DNA of 51,428 bases from Neisseria sp. (GTDB lineage Bacteria > Pseudomonadota > Gammaproteobacteria > Burkholderiales > Neisseriaceae), in NCBI RefSeq assembly GCF_030523955.1, contig NZ_JAUNHL010000018.1, positions 1-51,428 on the forward strand, written 5' to 3'. The first letter of the stretch is position 1. Each line of letters opens with the position of its first letter. A program made the translations under genes and the position numbers. Positions 1-10,113 of this stretch are shown piece by piece. The notes under the pieces were generated by a model that worked only from the letters and a program-made list of their open reading frames with translations, was not told where the DNA came from and did no database searches.

Positions 1-55
1 CGTGGGAGATTTTATGACTGCATTGCTACGGAGTTCTTATTTTAATTGACTATAG

Positions 56-157
56 TATAGCGGATTCAATTATTTCTATGCAAGGTAACAAGCCGCAGAG
101 AGGACACGCAATACAGCAAGGCGCAAACGCCATAGCGAGTTAAATTAATCCGCTATA
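56..157. repeat. Correia-type element (CREE), short form
   Basis: About 102 bp bounded by terminal inverted repeats TATAGCGGATT and AATCCGCTATA. It has the neisserial CREE layout of TIR, then a segment containing aagccgcag and a caaggcgca core, then TIR. It lies downstream of ftsZ and is followed directly by a second, longer CREE-like element. Such elements are known in Neisseria to move as MITEs with TA target sites and can carry promoters or IHF sites. The call rests on the TIRs and family layout. Confidence 0.75.
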
Positions 158-159
158 AC

Positions 160-319
160 ATAAATAGCAAATTAACTTTCGTCGATATAGCGTTGCTGCG
201 CCTTAGCTTGAAGAGAACGATTTTGTTAGCCAGCTAAAGCAGCAACAGAATCGGTTCGTACGTGTAAAGTACTGTCACGCGGCTTGTTACCTTGTATAGA
301 AGTAATAAATCCGCTGTAG
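160..319. repeat. Correia-type element (CREE), long form, diverged
   Basis: About 157 bp. It contains the long-form CREE interior (CCTTAGCTTGAAGAGAACGATT near 200-221) and a recognisable right end (AAATCCGCTGTAG), but its left TIR is degraded (TAGCAAATTAAC). It is nearly an inverted copy of the element at 56-157, so the two could pair into one large hairpin. The first 376 bases of the window hold only these repeats and the ftsZ terminator; I see no gene there. Confidence 0.6.
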
Positions 320-358
320 TAAAAAATACAACTGAAACTATCTTTTCGGCTGTATTTT
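320..358 (-). terminator. Rho-independent terminator of ftsZ
   Basis: On the minus strand a 14-bp stem (344-357 against 324-337, one mismatch) encloses a 6-nt loop and is followed by a run of six T. It lies about 20 bases past the ftsZ stop codon and closes the dcw cluster. Confidence 0.8.
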
Positions 359-376
359 ATTTCTATCTATCAAAAC

Positions 377-1645
377 TTATTCATGGTTGTTATTCTGCTT
401 GCGGCGTAGCATAGCTGGGATTTCTAGATCATCCAAGAAATTTTTATCAGCAAAGTCAGCAGCTGACAGATTCATATTACGTGCACCACGACCGGAACGG
501 ATGACATTATCGATATTATTGGGATAATGCTGTTGACGGTCACGTTCATCAAACGCAGCAGCTGCGGCTGCTAACGCATCAAATTCAGCAGCACTGTAAC
601 CCCCTTGGCGCCCACCGTGTTGCTGGGCACGTGCGGCTTGGCGCATACTGCCGGCTTGAGGGGCAGCCGAATGGAAACTCTCTTTCAAGCCGGTAGCAAT
701 GATGGTTACGCGGATAGCATCTTCCGGCATATCATCATCCTCGGTGGTACCATATTTACGCTCTGAATCCGGATGGGCGTATTCATTTACTATTCGCATA
801 ATTTCACGAAATTCAGACATTTTCAGGCAGCCTGGGGCAGTAGTAATATTAACTAATACACCGCGCGCACCGTCTAAGGTGACATTATCCAAGAGCGGAC
901 TGGCAATCGCATTCTCGGCAGCCAAACGTGCACGATCCACACCTTGGGCATTACCCGTCCCCATCATCGCCATGCCAGTGATGCTCATTACATTTTTCAC
1001 ATCAGCAAAGTCCAAATTGATTATACCCCCTCGGGTTACCACTTCGGAAATACCCGCAACGGCAGCATGCAACACGTTATCTGCTTCTTGGAAGGCTTCG
1101 CGTAAGGTGACATCTTCGCCCAAAGCAGTCATCAGTTTATCGTTCGGAATCACGATCAACGAATCCACTTGGCTTTTCAGCTGATCAATACCTTGTGCGG
1201 CAATATTAATACGTTTGCCTTCATGCTCAAACGGACGGGTTACCACGGCCACGGTCAAAATGCCGAGCTCTCTGGCGATTTCCGCCACAACCGGCGCAGC
1301 ACCGGTGCCGGTACCGCCGCCCATACCGGTAGTAATAAACAGCATATTGGCACCGCGAATGGCATCGGCAATGGCTTCGCGGTCTTCTTGTGCAGCAGCA
1401 CGACCCACTTCAGGATTGGCACCTGCGCCCAAACCACGCGTTAAATTGGTACCCAACTGGATGCGTTTAGGTGCTTGGCTTTTACCCAAAGCTTGAGCAT
1501 CGGTATTGGCACTGATAAATTCCACACCCGCAATAGAGTTTCGAATCATATTATTGATGGCATTGCAGCCACCGCCACCGATACCGATGACTTTAATTAC
1601 AGCCGGTGATGCGGCAGACTCCACCACGTCGTAAACCAAATCCAT
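377..1645 (-). CDS. ftsZ: Cell division protein FtsZ
   Basis: Tubulin-like GTPase that polymerises at midcell into the Z-ring and recruits the divisome. The 422-residue protein shows the glycine-rich nucleotide loop GGGTGTGAAP at residues 109-118 and the T7 catalytic loop NLDFADV at 210-216. An alanine-rich, low-complexity linker follows (about 330-400), then the C-terminal peptide DDLEIPAMLRRK near 405-416, which binds FtsA and ZipA. The length is normal for neisserial FtsZ. The start is fixed by a GAGGAG ribosome site about 6 bases upstream. It is the last gene of the minus-strand dcw cluster, with its own promoter in the 129-bp ftsA-ftsZ gap and a terminator just past the stop. Confidence 0.98.
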   Translation of the reverse strand: MDLVYDVVESAASPAVIKVIGIGGGGCNAINNMIRNSIAGVEFISANTDAQALGKSQAPKRIQLGTNLTRGLGAGANPEVGRAAAQEDREAIADAIRGANMLFITTGMGGGTGTGAAPVVAEIARELGILTVAVVTRPFEHEGKRINIAAQGIDQLKSQVDSLIVIPNDKLMTALGEDVTLREAFQEADNVLHAAVAGISEVVTRGGIINLDFADVKNVMSITGMAMMGTGNAQGVDRARLAAENAIASPLLDNVTLDGARGVLVNITTAPGCLKMSEFREIMRIVNEYAHPDSERKYGTTEDDDMPEDAIRVTIIATGLKESFHSAAPQAGSMRQAARAQQHGGRQGGYSAAEFDALAAAAAAFDERDRQQHYPNNIDNVIRSGRGARNMNLSAADFADKNFLDDLEIPAMLRRKQNNNHE

Positions 1646-1713
1646 TTATATGCTCCTCGGCACATGCGATCGTTCAAAGCAAGACCGCATAAAAAATTTT
1701 TAAAGATTTCGAT

Positions 1714-1742
1714 ATTATAAAGAACTCTTTTACAATTGGCAA
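1714..1742 (-). promoter_or_regulatory. Sigma70-type promoter of ftsZ
   Basis: Minus strand: -35 TTGCCA (1742-1737), a 17-bp spacer, then -10 TATAAT (1719-1714). It lies in the ftsA-ftsZ gap about 70 bases before the ftsZ start. It would give ftsZ transcription independent of the rest of the operon, as is common for this gene. Seen by motif only. Confidence 0.7.
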
Positions 1743-1774
1743 AAGCGTTCTTGATAATATCCCATCAAAATCTG

Positions 1775-3007
1775 TCAAAAATTTTTAAACCATTCTCGTA
1801 ACTTAGCCCAAATACTTTCGTGCGGCCCGCCCACCACAACCGCACCGCCTACCACCTTACCTTCCGCCTCGCTGCGCGCGGCTTGCAGCAAGCCGATTGC
1901 GGTCGCATAACGCGGATTGCGGACACGCTCGGAAACACCCGGAACATCTTGCGGCACGCCGATACGGGCGGGTACATTAAAGATTTCTTCAGCCAAATCC
2001 AACATGCCCGGCAACAGTGAGGCACCGCCGGTCAAAACCACTCCCGAATTGAGCACTTCTTCCGGGAAACCGGACCGACGCAATTCGTGCAAGGTTAATT
2101 CCAAAATTTCTTCTACGCGCGGGCCGATCACTTGCGCCAATACACTGCGCGGTACTTGGCGCATCGGGCGGTCGCCTACACTCGGCACTTCTACCATTTC
2201 ATCTTCCATATCAGCATCAACGATAGCTAAGCCGTGATGTACCTTAATATATTCCGCATGAACATAAGGGGTACGCAACGCATGGGCAATATCACTGGTA
2301 ATCAAATCACCGGCAACCGGAATTACTGCGGTATGACGGATGGCGCCGTTGGTATAAACGGCGATGTCGGTGGTGCCGCCGCCGATATCGATGACGCACA
2401 CGCCCAAGTCTTTTTCGTCTTCGGTTAAGACTGCCTGTCCGCTCGCCAGCGGTTGCAGCATAATCTGCTCCATATGCAGGCCGCAGCGGTTAACACATTT
2501 TTGAATATTTTGCAGGGCGGTAATCGCACCGGTGATGATGTGTACGCGGGTATCTAGGCGCACGCCGCTCATGCCGATGGGTTCTTTAACGCCGGGCTGG
2601 TTGTCGATGATGTATTCTTGCACCACGGTGTGCAGAATATTATGGTCGGGCGGGATGTTGACGGCTTTGGCGGTTTCGATAGCGCGATCGATATCCGCTT
2701 GGGATACTTCGCCGTCTTTAATTTTTACGACGCCTTGCGAATTGAGGCTGCGGATATGATTACCGGCTATGCCGGTGGTGACACTGTCGACCTTGCAATC
2801 AGCCATCCGTTCGGCTTCGTCCATGGCTTGGCGAATGGCTTGGGCGGTGGCATCGATATTGGTCACCATACCGGCACGCAAGCCGCGTGACGGTGCTTGA
2901 CCAAGACCGACAATATGAATTTCGTTATCCTCGCCTATTTCACCGATAAGTGCAATTACCTTAGAGGTACCAATATCCAATGCACTGATATATTGTTTGT
3001 TAACCAT
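1775..3007 (-). CDS. ftsA: Cell division protein FtsA
   Basis: Actin-like ATPase that tethers FtsZ filaments to the inner membrane and signals to later divisome proteins. The 410-residue protein begins with the phosphate-1 motif DIGTSKVIALIGE (residues 11-23). It has the second phosphate loop DIGGGTTDIAVY near 207-218 and the adenosine motif LTGGASLLPG near 324-333. It ends in a C-terminal segment with ESIWAKLREWFKNF, the usual amphipathic membrane-targeting helix. Length and order (ftsQ-ftsA-ftsZ) match the family. The gene starts 22 bases after the ftsQ stop. Confidence 0.97.
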   Translation of the reverse strand: MVNKQYISALDIGTSKVIALIGEIGEDNEIHIVGLGQAPSRGLRAGMVTNIDATAQAIRQAMDEAERMADCKVDSVTTGIAGNHIRSLNSQGVVKIKDGEVSQADIDRAIETAKAVNIPPDHNILHTVVQEYIIDNQPGVKEPIGMSGVRLDTRVHIITGAITALQNIQKCVNRCGLHMEQIMLQPLASGQAVLTEDEKDLGVCVIDIGGGTTDIAVYTNGAIRHTAVIPVAGDLITSDIAHALRTPYVHAEYIKVHHGLAIVDADMEDEMVEVPSVGDRPMRQVPRSVLAQVIGPRVEEILELTLHELRRSGFPEEVLNSGVVLTGGASLLPGMLDLAEEIFNVPARIGVPQDVPGVSERVRNPRYATAIGLLQAARSEAEGKVVGGAVVVGGPHESIWAKLREWFKNF

Positions 3008-3029
3008 GATTTTCCATTCTTTTTAATCT

Positions 3030-3779
3030 TTACGGTTGCTGTTTTGCTGTCTTTTCTGCAGATATTGTTTCTTGTCGCTCCGCTATCGGACGTTGACGGA
3101 TGGCAAAGCCGTCTTTATAACGCATATCCACATATTCCAATGACGCTTGCTGGGGCTTAAGTATGCTGCGCCACACCTCTGCAAAGCGATTGAGCCGCTC
3201 GTTTTCATACTCACGTCCCAAATAAACGGTAATTTTATTGTCCAATACCACTGACCATGCCGAACGCGGGCTGTATACCAGCTTGTCGATGGTGAGATTA
3301 AGCGGTTTTAATTGCTGACCAAATTTCTGATAATGTTCGGCCATTACTTTTTCGGTGCCGGACTCACCTTCGAAGGCGGGCAGTTTTTCATCATAACGCG
3401 CCTTAAAAAGCTGACCTTTGCTGTCGACTAAGCTGCCGTCTTTCCATCTGGCCAACGGCTCGTGCTCGGTCAGGCTGATTTCAACCGTATTGGGCAAACG
3501 GCGGCGTACAATCGCGGCTTCTATCCACGGCAGCTGCTCGAAAGCATGCTGGGCGCCGTTTAAGTCAGCCTTGAAGATATTACCGCGCACATAATGGGCA
3601 GCGATTTTCTGCAAGGAATCGCTGTCGGTATGTGCCAAGCTACCTTCTATTTTAACCTGTTTAATCGGAAAATAGTTCGAATTATACAACCCTGCAATTA
3701 CCGATCCGATTATCAGCAAGGTAACGACAACATACAACCAGCCGCTTAGTTTTTTTAAGGCTTTAACATTATCCAACAT
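3030..3779 (-). CDS. ftsQ: Cell division protein FtsQ
   Basis: Bitopic divisome protein that forms the FtsQBL complex and links early and late division proteins. The 249-residue protein has a short cytoplasmic N-terminus, one membrane segment (about residues 15-36), a POTRA domain (from PIKQVKIEGSLAHTDSD, about 38-105) and an FtsQ-type periplasmic domain. The charged C-terminal tail is low complexity. Its first codons overlap the end of ddl by 11 bases, which suggests translational coupling. Confidence 0.95.
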   Translation of the reverse strand: MLDNVKALKKLSGWLYVVVTLLIIGSVIAGLYNSNYFPIKQVKIEGSLAHTDSDSLQKIAAHYVRGNIFKADLNGAQHAFEQLPWIEAAIVRRRLPNTVEISLTEHEPLARWKDGSLVDSKGQLFKARYDEKLPAFEGESGTEKVMAEHYQKFGQQLKPLNLTIDKLVYSPRSAWSVVLDNKITVYLGREYENERLNRFAEVWRSILKPQQASLEYVDMRYKDGFAIRQRPIAERQETISAEKTAKQQP

Positions 3780-4680
3780 GGGCTGTTTTCAAGATTTCTA
3801 TGCAAACATCGGCATAAGTCATGCCTACCTGAGCAGCGGCTTTAGGAACCAGACTGTGACTGGTCATCCCCGGCAGCGTGTTAACCTCCAAAATATATAG
3901 TTTGCCCGTTTCATCTTTTAAAAAGTCAACACGCGAGCACCCGTAGGCACCGATGGCTTCGGCGGCACGCACTGCCAAACTGCGTATCAAAGCTTCATCA
4001 GCATCACTTAAATCCGAAGGGCACTGGTAAACCGTATCGTCACGTAAATACTTGGCTTCATAATCATAAAACTCAGTGGCCGGGATAATCAGAATACTGG
4101 GCAAACCTTTGTTATTGAGCACCGGGCAGGAATATTCGCCGCCGCCGATAAAGCGTTCGGCAATAATTTCGCCGCGCATATGTTTCAACTGATCGTATAC
4201 CGTTTTCAGGCTGCCTGCTTCTTTCACCTTAACCACACCGACGCTACTGCCCTCGTTTGCCGGTTTTACAAACATCGGCAGGCCCAATTCAGCTTCGACG
4301 GCCTCAAAATCACTATCTTCGTGTAATACGGCAAACTCCGGCACAGGCAAACCCAATGCGCTCCATATTAATTTGCAACGGTATTTATCCATTCCCAATG
4401 CAGAAGCGGCAACACCGCTGCCGGTATACGGAATACCCATCAGTTCCAGCGCACCTTGTACCGCGCCGTCTTCCCCGTACGTGCCGTGCAAGATGTTGAA
4501 GGCCGTCTGAAAACCTTGAACCTTCAATTCGCTCAATGCGGTTTCTTTCGGATCAAAAGGGTGCGCATCAACCCCTTTACTACGCAAGGCCTCCACAATG
4601 CCTTTGCCGCTGCTGAGCGACACTTCCCGTTCGCTGGAAAAACCACCCATCAATACGGCCACTTTACCGAAATTCTGCAT
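3769..4680 (-). CDS. ddl: D-alanine--D-alanine ligase
   Basis: ATP-grasp enzyme that joins two D-alanines to make the terminal dipeptide of the peptidoglycan stem. The 303-residue protein has the N-terminal motif GGFSSEREVSLSSG (12-25) and the ATP-grasp core (FVKPANEGSSVGV, near 137-149). The C-terminal metal-binding segment is YILEVNTLPGMTSHSLVPKA (near 262-281). It lies between murC and ftsQ, as in other neisserial and enterobacterial dcw clusters. The 80-bp gap from murC carries an uptake-like word at 4738-4749. Confidence 0.97.
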   Translation of the reverse strand: MQNFGKVAVLMGGFSSEREVSLSSGKGIVEALRSKGVDAHPFDPKETALSELKVQGFQTAFNILHGTYGEDGAVQGALELMGIPYTGSGVAASALGMDKYRCKLIWSALGLPVPEFAVLHEDSDFEAVEAELGLPMFVKPANEGSSVGVVKVKEAGSLKTVYDQLKHMRGEIIAERFIGGGEYSCPVLNNKGLPSILIIPATEFYDYEAKYLRDDTVYQCPSDLSDADEALIRSLAVRAAEAIGAYGCSRVDFLKDETGKLYILEVNTLPGMTSHSLVPKAAAQVGMTYADVCIEILKTAHVG

Positions 4681-4760
4681 ATCTACTTTCTGTTTCCTAT
4701 TCAGACGAACATTTACACCTAAACGCCCTTTAATATTTTCAGACAGGCATTTATCGCCGT

Positions 4761-6161
4761 CTACTGCTTGCTTAGTTCCACTAAAGCCTGAGGTACTTTA
4801 TTAATATTGCCGGCACCCATATTCAAAACCACATCGCCATCTCTTAATATATTCAGCAAAGTAGCGGGCAATCCATTAACATCTTCGCAATAAATCGGAT
4901 CGACTTTTCCCCGTGCACGGATAGCATTCGCCAAGGCGCGTGAATTCGCCGCTTCGATAGGTTCTTCGCCGGCAGCGTAAACATCGGTGAGAATCAAACC
5001 GTCTGCCGTAGCCAAAACATCAACAAAATCTTCAAACAAATCGCGGGTACGGGTATAACGGTGCGGCTGAAAGGCCAACAACAGGCGTTTGTCTGGGAAA
5101 GCACCGCGTGCGGCAGACAAAGTTGCAGCCATTTCAACCGGGTGGTGCCCGTAATCGTCAATGACCAGTGCGCTGCCGCCGGATGGCAGCCGGATCTCGC
5201 CATAACTTTGGAAACGACGGCCTACACCGGCAAAACCCTGCAGGCCGCGCTGGATGGCTTCGACTTCTGCGCCGCATTCCAGCGCAACACCAATGGCAGC
5301 CAGTGCATTCAATACATTATGGCGGCCGGGCATATTGAGCTTAACTTCAAACGGTTCGATTTCGCCGTTTTTCAGATGCACGGTAAACTGCATTTGCGCA
5401 CCATCGGTACGCAAATCGGAAGCGTAAATATCGGCGGTATCGTCCAACCCGTAAGTAGCAAACGGCCTGCTGATTGCCGGCAGAATAGCGCGGACATGTT
5501 CGCTGTCGATACATAAAAATGCTTTACCGTAAAACGGCATACGGTGGATAAACGATACGAACGCCTGATGCAGTTTTTCGACACTGTGATCGTAGGTGTC
5601 CATATGGTCGGTATCGATATTGGTTACCACCGACATAATGGGCGTAAGGTGTAGAAACGAAGCATCGGATTCGTCGGCCTCGGCCACCAGATATTCGCCT
5701 TTGCCCAAGCGGGCGTTGGTACCGGCGGCAGTGAGTTTGCCGCCGATAACGAAGGTCGGATCCATGCCCGCCGCCGCTAGAATGGAAGCGGTGAGGCTGG
5801 TGGTGGTGGTTTTGCCGTGGGTGCCGGCGATGGCGATGCCGTCGCGGAAACGCATCAGCTCGGCCAGCATCAGCGCGCGCGGAATCACGGGGATTTTACG
5901 CGCATTGGCTTCCACTACTTCGGGATTGTCTTTATTAATTGCAGTGGAAGTCACCACTACATCCGCGCCATGAATGTGCTCGGCGGCATGACCCGGATAA
6001 ACGCGGATTCCGGAATCATCCAAATGCCGGGTAACTGCGCTTTTTGCCTGATCGGAACCAGAAACAGTAAAGCCAAGGTTATGCAGAACCTCAGCGATTC
6101 CGCACATACCTGCTCCGCCGATACCGACAAAATGAATGTGTTTTACTCTGTTTTTCATCAT
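4761..6161 (-). CDS. murC: UDP-N-acetylmuramate--L-alanine ligase
   Basis: First Mur ligase: adds L-alanine to UDP-MurNAc in the cytoplasm. The 466-residue protein has an N-terminal Rossmann motif ([15 protein letters not shown], 10-24) and the ATP loop GTHGKTTT at 113-120. The middle domain contains [12 protein letters not shown], and the C-terminal domain carries DDYGHHPVE. The start has two consecutive ATG codons (6161 and 6158) without a strong ribosome site; either could be used. It lies between murG and ddl. Confidence 0.97.
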   Translation of the reverse strand: MMKNRVKHIHFVGIGGAGMCGIAEVLHNLGFTVSGSDQAKSAVTRHLDDSGIRVYPGHAAEHIHGADVVVTSTAINKDNPEVVEANARKIPVIPRALMLAELMRFRDGIAIAGTHGKTTTTSLTASILAAAGMDPTFVIGGKLTAAGTNARLGKGEYLVAEADESDASFLHLTPIMSVVTNIDTDHMDTYDHSVEKLHQAFVSFIHRMPFYGKAFLCIDSEHVRAILPAISRPFATYGLDDTADIYASDLRTDGAQMQFTVHLKNGEIEPFEVKLNMPGRHNVLNALAAIGVALECGAEVEAIQRGLQGFAGVGRRFQSYGEIRLPSGGSALVIDDYGHHPVEMAATLSAARGAFPDKRLLLAFQPHRYTRTRDLFEDFVDVLATADGLILTDVYAAGEEPIEAANSRALANAIRARGKVDPIYCEDVNGLPATLLNILRDGDVVLNMGAGNINKVPQALVELSKQ

Positions 6162-6287
6162 TACCTGTTTCTCTCTGTCCGCCCTTTTTCAGACAGGCAT
6201 AGCCGCCTACAGGCGGCTCTTACCAAAAGCGCTTATTTTAAAGGCAAGCGCCGTTTGGCGCCATTGTTTTCTTGCTGCAACGAGGGT

Positions 6288-7355
6288 TTACTTCGCAACC
6301 TGAACGGCAATATCCGCCACATCGTCCGCACTGCGCGGCAGCGCCAACAAGCGGGCGTTTTCCGCCCAGAACAAACATTGTTTGCGGTCAATACTTTCGA
6401 GAATCCCAGCCAGTTTTTCAGGCGTCAGTTCTTTCTGCGGCAAAAGCAAGCCTGCGTCGGCTTTAACCATGAAACGGGCGTTGGCGGTTTGGTGGTCGTC
6501 CACCGCTTGCGGATAGGGCACCAGCAAAGCGCCCACACCGGCCGCAGTCAATTCGGCAACCGTCAGCGCACCGGCGCGGCAGATTACCACATCGGCATGA
6601 CCGTATACTTTCACCATGTCATCGATAAACTCGGTGCAATACGCTTTTACGCCGGCCTTACCGTAAGCGGCTTTTAAATCATCCAATTTATTGCGGCCGG
6701 ACTGATGATACACGATCGGACGCTTATCTTGCGGCAACATCGCCAAAGCCGCCGGTACAGTTTGGTTTAGCACTTGCGCACCCAAGCTGCCACCCATTAC
6801 CAATACTTTCAACCGTCCTTTACGCGAAGCAAAGCGCTCGGCAGGCTGTGGCAAAGCAGCGATATCGGCGCGAACCGGGTTACCCACCAAACCATCAGGT
6901 GCATCAAAAGCTTTCGGGAAAGCATACAGAACACGACGCGCCCAGCGCGACAAAGCTTTATTAGCCAAACCCGCCACTGCGTTTTGCTCGTGTATGACCA
7001 AGGGCACATTCATCAATTTGGCCGCCACTCCGCCGGGGAAAGTCACAAAACCGCCGAAACCGATTACACAATGTATCTGATGGCGGCGGATAACGGCTTT
7101 GGCCGCTGCAACGGTCTTCATCAAAATAAACGGCAGCGTCAGCTTACGTTTCAAGCCGTTGCCGCGCACCCCCTTAATCGACAGTGTTTCCAAGTGAATA
7201 TTATGTTTGGGCACAATCTGTGTTTCCATCGCCCCTTCGCTGCCCAGCCACACCACTTTATGGCCGCGTCTGCGCAAAGACTCCGCCACTGCCAATGCCG
7301 GGAAAATATGGCCGCCGGTACCGCCGGCCATGATTAAAAAATTCTTTCCGCTCAT
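6288..7355 (-). CDS. murG: UDP-GlcNAc:undecaprenyl-PP-MurNAc-pentapeptide GlcNAc transferase
   Basis: GT28 glycosyltransferase on the inner face of the membrane that converts lipid I to lipid II. The 355-residue protein has the first G-loop GGTGGHIFPALA (11-22), the motif HEQNAVAG near 142-149, the second glycine loop GGSLGAQVLN near 188-197, and the UDP-GlcNAc-binding CRAGALTVAEL near 259-269. A good AAAGGATAA-type ribosome site precedes the ATG. An uptake sequence (6188-6199) lies in the murG-murC gap. Confidence 0.97.
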   Translation of the reverse strand: MSGKNFLIMAGGTGGHIFPALAVAESLRRRGHKVVWLGSEGAMETQIVPKHNIHLETLSIKGVRGNGLKRKLTLPFILMKTVAAAKAVIRRHQIHCVIGFGGFVTFPGGVAAKLMNVPLVIHEQNAVAGLANKALSRWARRVLYAFPKAFDAPDGLVGNPVRADIAALPQPAERFASRKGRLKVLVMGGSLGAQVLNQTVPAALAMLPQDKRPIVYHQSGRNKLDDLKAAYGKAGVKAYCTEFIDDMVKVYGHADVVICRAGALTVAELTAAGVGALLVPYPQAVDDHQTANARFMVKADAGLLLPQKELTPEKLAGILESIDRKQCLFWAENARLLALPRSADDVADIAVQVAK

Positions 7356-7373
7356 GATTCTTTTATTATCCTT

Positions 7374-8528
7374 TTACTCTACTTCGTATCCACGTTTTTT
7401 ACGGCGGTTTTCATAATCGATACGCACCAATATCGCCATACAGCATAGCATCACAATCACCGCCGAGCCGCCGTAAGACATTAGCGGCAAGGTTAAGCCT
7501 TTGGTCGGCAGCAAGCCGATGTTCACTCCAATATTGAAGAAACTCTGGATGCCCAGCCAAATACCGATGCCTTTAGCCACAAAAGCGCTGAAATACAAAT
7601 CCAGATCACGCGCCTGCTTGCCGATGGAAAACGCCCGCCACACCAACCAGGCATAACACAAAATCAGCGCCAGCATACCGACAAAACCAAATTCTTCGGC
7701 AATCACGGCAAAAATAAAATCGGTATGTGCCTCGGGCAAATAAAACCGCTTCTCCAAGCTTGCACCCAAACCCACGCCAAACCATTCGCCGCGCGCAATC
7801 GCCATCAAAGCATGCGAGAGCTGGTAACCCTTTCCCATCGGATCTTTAAAGGGATCAAGAAAAGAAGTCATCCTGGCCATACGGTAAGGCGCAACCAAAA
7901 TCAGGGCGCCCAGCGCCGCTACGCAAAACGTGATGATGATGGCAAACCAGCGTGCGGGTAAACCGGCCAGATACACTAATCCCAGAAAAATAACCGTCAC
8001 CACCACCGTCGAGCCGAAATCCGGCTCCAACATCAACAAACCCAACCCGATACCGATAGGTATACCGACATACCAGACTTTTTTCAGATTTTTCAGAATA
8101 TCGGCCCGGCGGGTAAAAAAACTGGAGAGATAGAAAATTGCCGCCAATTTGAATACTTCCGAAGGCTGAATATTAAACGGCCCAATGGCAATCCAGCGTT
8201 TGGCACCGTTCACTTCCCTGCCGAACAACACCGCCACCAGCAAAAATCCGCTGAAGCCCAATATGTAAGGCGTGGCTTTTTTCCACACCTTCATCGGCAC
8301 TTTGGAAACGACAAGCGCCGCCATACCGCCGATGGCAACAAAAATCGCTTGGCGGCTGAGGTAAAACCACGGGCTGCCGCCGTCGTGGCCGGCATACGCG
8401 ATAGAAGCCGAATAAATCATCATCAGGCTGAACGCCGTCATCAGCAACACCACCCAGATTAAATTCTGGTCGTAGTTATGGCCGCTTTTGAGGATTTTAC
8501 GGTCTAGTAATTTGGATTCGGTAATCAT
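7374..8528 (-). CDS. ftsW: Lipid II polymerase / divisome SEDS protein FtsW
   Basis: SEDS-family septal peptidoglycan glycosyltransferase working with the FtsI transpeptidase. I choose the ATG at 8528 (384 residues). A longer open frame reaches 8624, but that extension is encoded partly by an uptake sequence and is unlike FtsW. About ten membrane segments are visible. Family motifs include SFFTRRA, LMLEPDFGSTVV, the conserved loop with MGKGYQLSHALMAIARGEWFGVGLG, and the C-terminal GLLPTKGLTLPLMSYGGSA. The gene lies between murD and murG. The ribosome site at the chosen start is weak. Confidence 0.95.
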   Translation of the reverse strand: MITESKLLDRKILKSGHNYDQNLIWVVLLMTAFSLMMIYSASIAYAGHDGGSPWFYLSRQAIFVAIGGMAALVVSKVPMKVWKKATPYILGFSGFLLVAVLFGREVNGAKRWIAIGPFNIQPSEVFKLAAIFYLSSFFTRRADILKNLKKVWYVGIPIGIGLGLLMLEPDFGSTVVVTVIFLGLVYLAGLPARWFAIIITFCVAALGALILVAPYRMARMTSFLDPFKDPMGKGYQLSHALMAIARGEWFGVGLGASLEKRFYLPEAHTDFIFAVIAEEFGFVGMLALILCYAWLVWRAFSIGKQARDLDLYFSAFVAKGIGIWLGIQSFFNIGVNIGLLPTKGLTLPLMSYGGSAVIVMLCCMAILVRIDYENRRKKRGYEVE

Positions 8529-8688
8529 GTAAATACAACTTCGGTTTTGCAATCGTTGGTGATTCGAACAGACATTTTTAGCCACCATGCCTGTCTGAAA
8601 ATAAATATCAGGCTTCCCGCCCAAACGTTACCTGCCTGTTTTTTTTCAGACAGGCAGAGTATTGATTAAGTTTATCTTTCTATCTTTT

Positions 8689-8731
8689 CTTTCAGACAGG
8701 CATTGTGCAACAACCATGCCTGTCTGAAACA
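8689..8731 (-). terminator. Inverted uptake-sequence hairpin between murD and ftsW
   Basis: TTCAGACAGGCA (8691-8702) and TGCCTGTCTGAA (8717-8728) form a perfect 12-bp stem extended by flanking bases, with a 14-nt loop, 7 bases past the murD stop. Inverted uptake pairs commonly act as terminators in Neisseria. A full stop here would separate ftsW from murD, so it may be attenuating. Two further copies lie at 8588-8599 and 8645-8656. Confidence 0.55.
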
Positions 8732-8737
8732 ATCCCC

Positions 8738-10075
8738 CTACAACGCTTCAAACGCTTCGACGAACACTTGCGCCCGATGCGCGTAACCTTTAAACATATC
8801 GAAGCTGGCGCAGGCGGGGGAAAGCAGCACGATGTCGCCGCTTTGCGCGAGCCGGTAGGCCGTTTGAACGGCTTCGGGCAGGGTTTCGCAATCAATCATC
8901 TCCACGCCGCAGCCGCCCAAATCGCGGCGGATTTGCGGCGCGTCGACGCCGATTAGCAGCACCGCGCGGGCTTTGTTTTGCAGCGCGGCGCGCAGTGGGG
9001 TGAAATCCTGCCCTTTGCCCTGCCCGCCGACAATCAGCACAATCGGGCTTTGCAGGCCGGAAATGGCCGCCACGGTGGCACCGACGTTGGTGCCTTTGCT
9101 GTCGTCGATAAAAGTGATGCCGTTTTTCTCGCCCACTTTTTCCACGCGGTGCGGCAGCCCCTTGAAGGTTTGAATGTGTTGCAGCAGCTCGGTTCGCGGC
9201 AGGCCGATGCTTTCGCACAGGGCAAGCGCGGCGAGTACGTTGGCGGCGTTGTGCAGGCCTTGCAGCGGCACGGCGGCGGTGTCGAGCAAACCGTTACCGC
9301 CCGCTTTCAGACGGCCTGTCTGCACATCCGCCCAATAATCGGTTTCGTTTTCCAGCGAAAACCATTTCACTTGGCGGCCGTTGCGCTTCATGGCGCGGCA
9401 CAGCGCATCGTCGGCGTTGAGCACCTGCACGCCGCTGCCGCGGAAGATTTTGTCTTTGGCGTGGGCGTAGTCGAGCAGGTCGTCGTAGCGGTCGAGGTGG
9501 TCTTCGGAAATATTCAGCACCACGGCGGCATCGGGGGTGAGGCTTTCGGTGTTTTCGAGCTGGAAGCTGGAAAGTTCGAGCACCCACACATCGGCTTTTT
9601 TGCCTTCGCGCTGCAATTCGGCTTCGAGCACGGGCGTGCCGATGTTGCCGGCCACCACGGTGTCCAGCCCGCATTTGACGCACAAATATCCGACTAGGCT
9701 GGTTACGGTGGTTTTGCCGTTGCTGCCGGTGATGGCGATCACTTTGTCGCCGCGCGCTTTCACTATATGGGCGAGGATTTCGATGTCCCCGACCACCCTG
9801 CCGCCGTTTTGTTTGAATTCGACGATTTCCGGCGCGCGCTCGCTGATACCGGGGCTGAGCGCCAGCACGTCGAAACCCTGCGCCAACGCGTCTTTCAGAC
9901 GGCCTGTGTGGCAGTTCAAACCTTTGAAAAGCTGCGTAAGCTGCGCTTCGCGCTCGGGTTTCAAATCGGCATCGTAAGCCGCCACCTGCGCGCCGGCGCG
10001 GCGCAGATAGGCAATCATGGAAACGCCGGTGCCGCCGAGTCCGGCGACGAGGATTTTTTGGTTTTGCCAGTTCAT
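8738..10075 (-). CDS. murD: UDP-N-acetylmuramoyl-L-alanine--D-glutamate ligase
   Basis: Second Mur ligase: adds D-glutamate to UDP-MurNAc-L-Ala. From ATG 10075 the protein has 445 residues, with the nucleotide-fold motif [11 protein letters not shown] (10-20) and the ATP loop GSNGKTTV (117-124). It also has the middle-domain [13 protein letters not shown] and a C-terminal domain ending [20 protein letters not shown]. Upstream alternatives are ATG 10087 and TTG 10090. The 10075 start aligns best with the usual MurD N-terminus, but no site has a clear ribosome-binding sequence. A gap of about 1.7 kb with three non-dcw genes separates it from mraY. Confidence 0.96.
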   Translation of the reverse strand: MNWQNQKILVAGLGGTGVSMIAYLRRAGAQVAAYDADLKPEREAQLTQLFKGLNCHTGRLKDALAQGFDVLALSPGISERAPEIVEFKQNGGRVVGDIEILAHIVKARGDKVIAITGSNGKTTVTSLVGYLCVKCGLDTVVAGNIGTPVLEAELQREGKKADVWVLELSSFQLENTESLTPDAAVVLNISEDHLDRYDDLLDYAHAKDKIFRGSGVQVLNADDALCRAMKRNGRQVKWFSLENETDYWADVQTGRLKAGGNGLLDTAAVPLQGLHNAANVLAALALCESIGLPRTELLQHIQTFKGLPHRVEKVGEKNGITFIDDSKGTNVGATVAAISGLQSPIVLIVGGQGKGQDFTPLRAALQNKARAVLLIGVDAPQIRRDLGGCGVEMIDCETLPEAVQTAYRLAQSGDIVLLSPACASFDMFKGYAHRAQVFVEAFEAL

Positions 10076-10113
10076 GTTGTTGCTCATCAATATTTTGTCA
10101 TTTTCGAATATTT

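Noticed and set aside
8529-8624. N-terminal extension of FtsW
   Set aside because: The extra codons are encoded partly by an uptake sequence and do not resemble FtsW; ATG 8528 gives the family N-terminus.
8973-9697. Long plus-strand open frames opposite murD (and similar ones opposite murF, mraY and lptD)
   Set aside because: They mirror the codon pattern of GC-rich genes on the other strand, have no ribosome sites and no family-like sequence.
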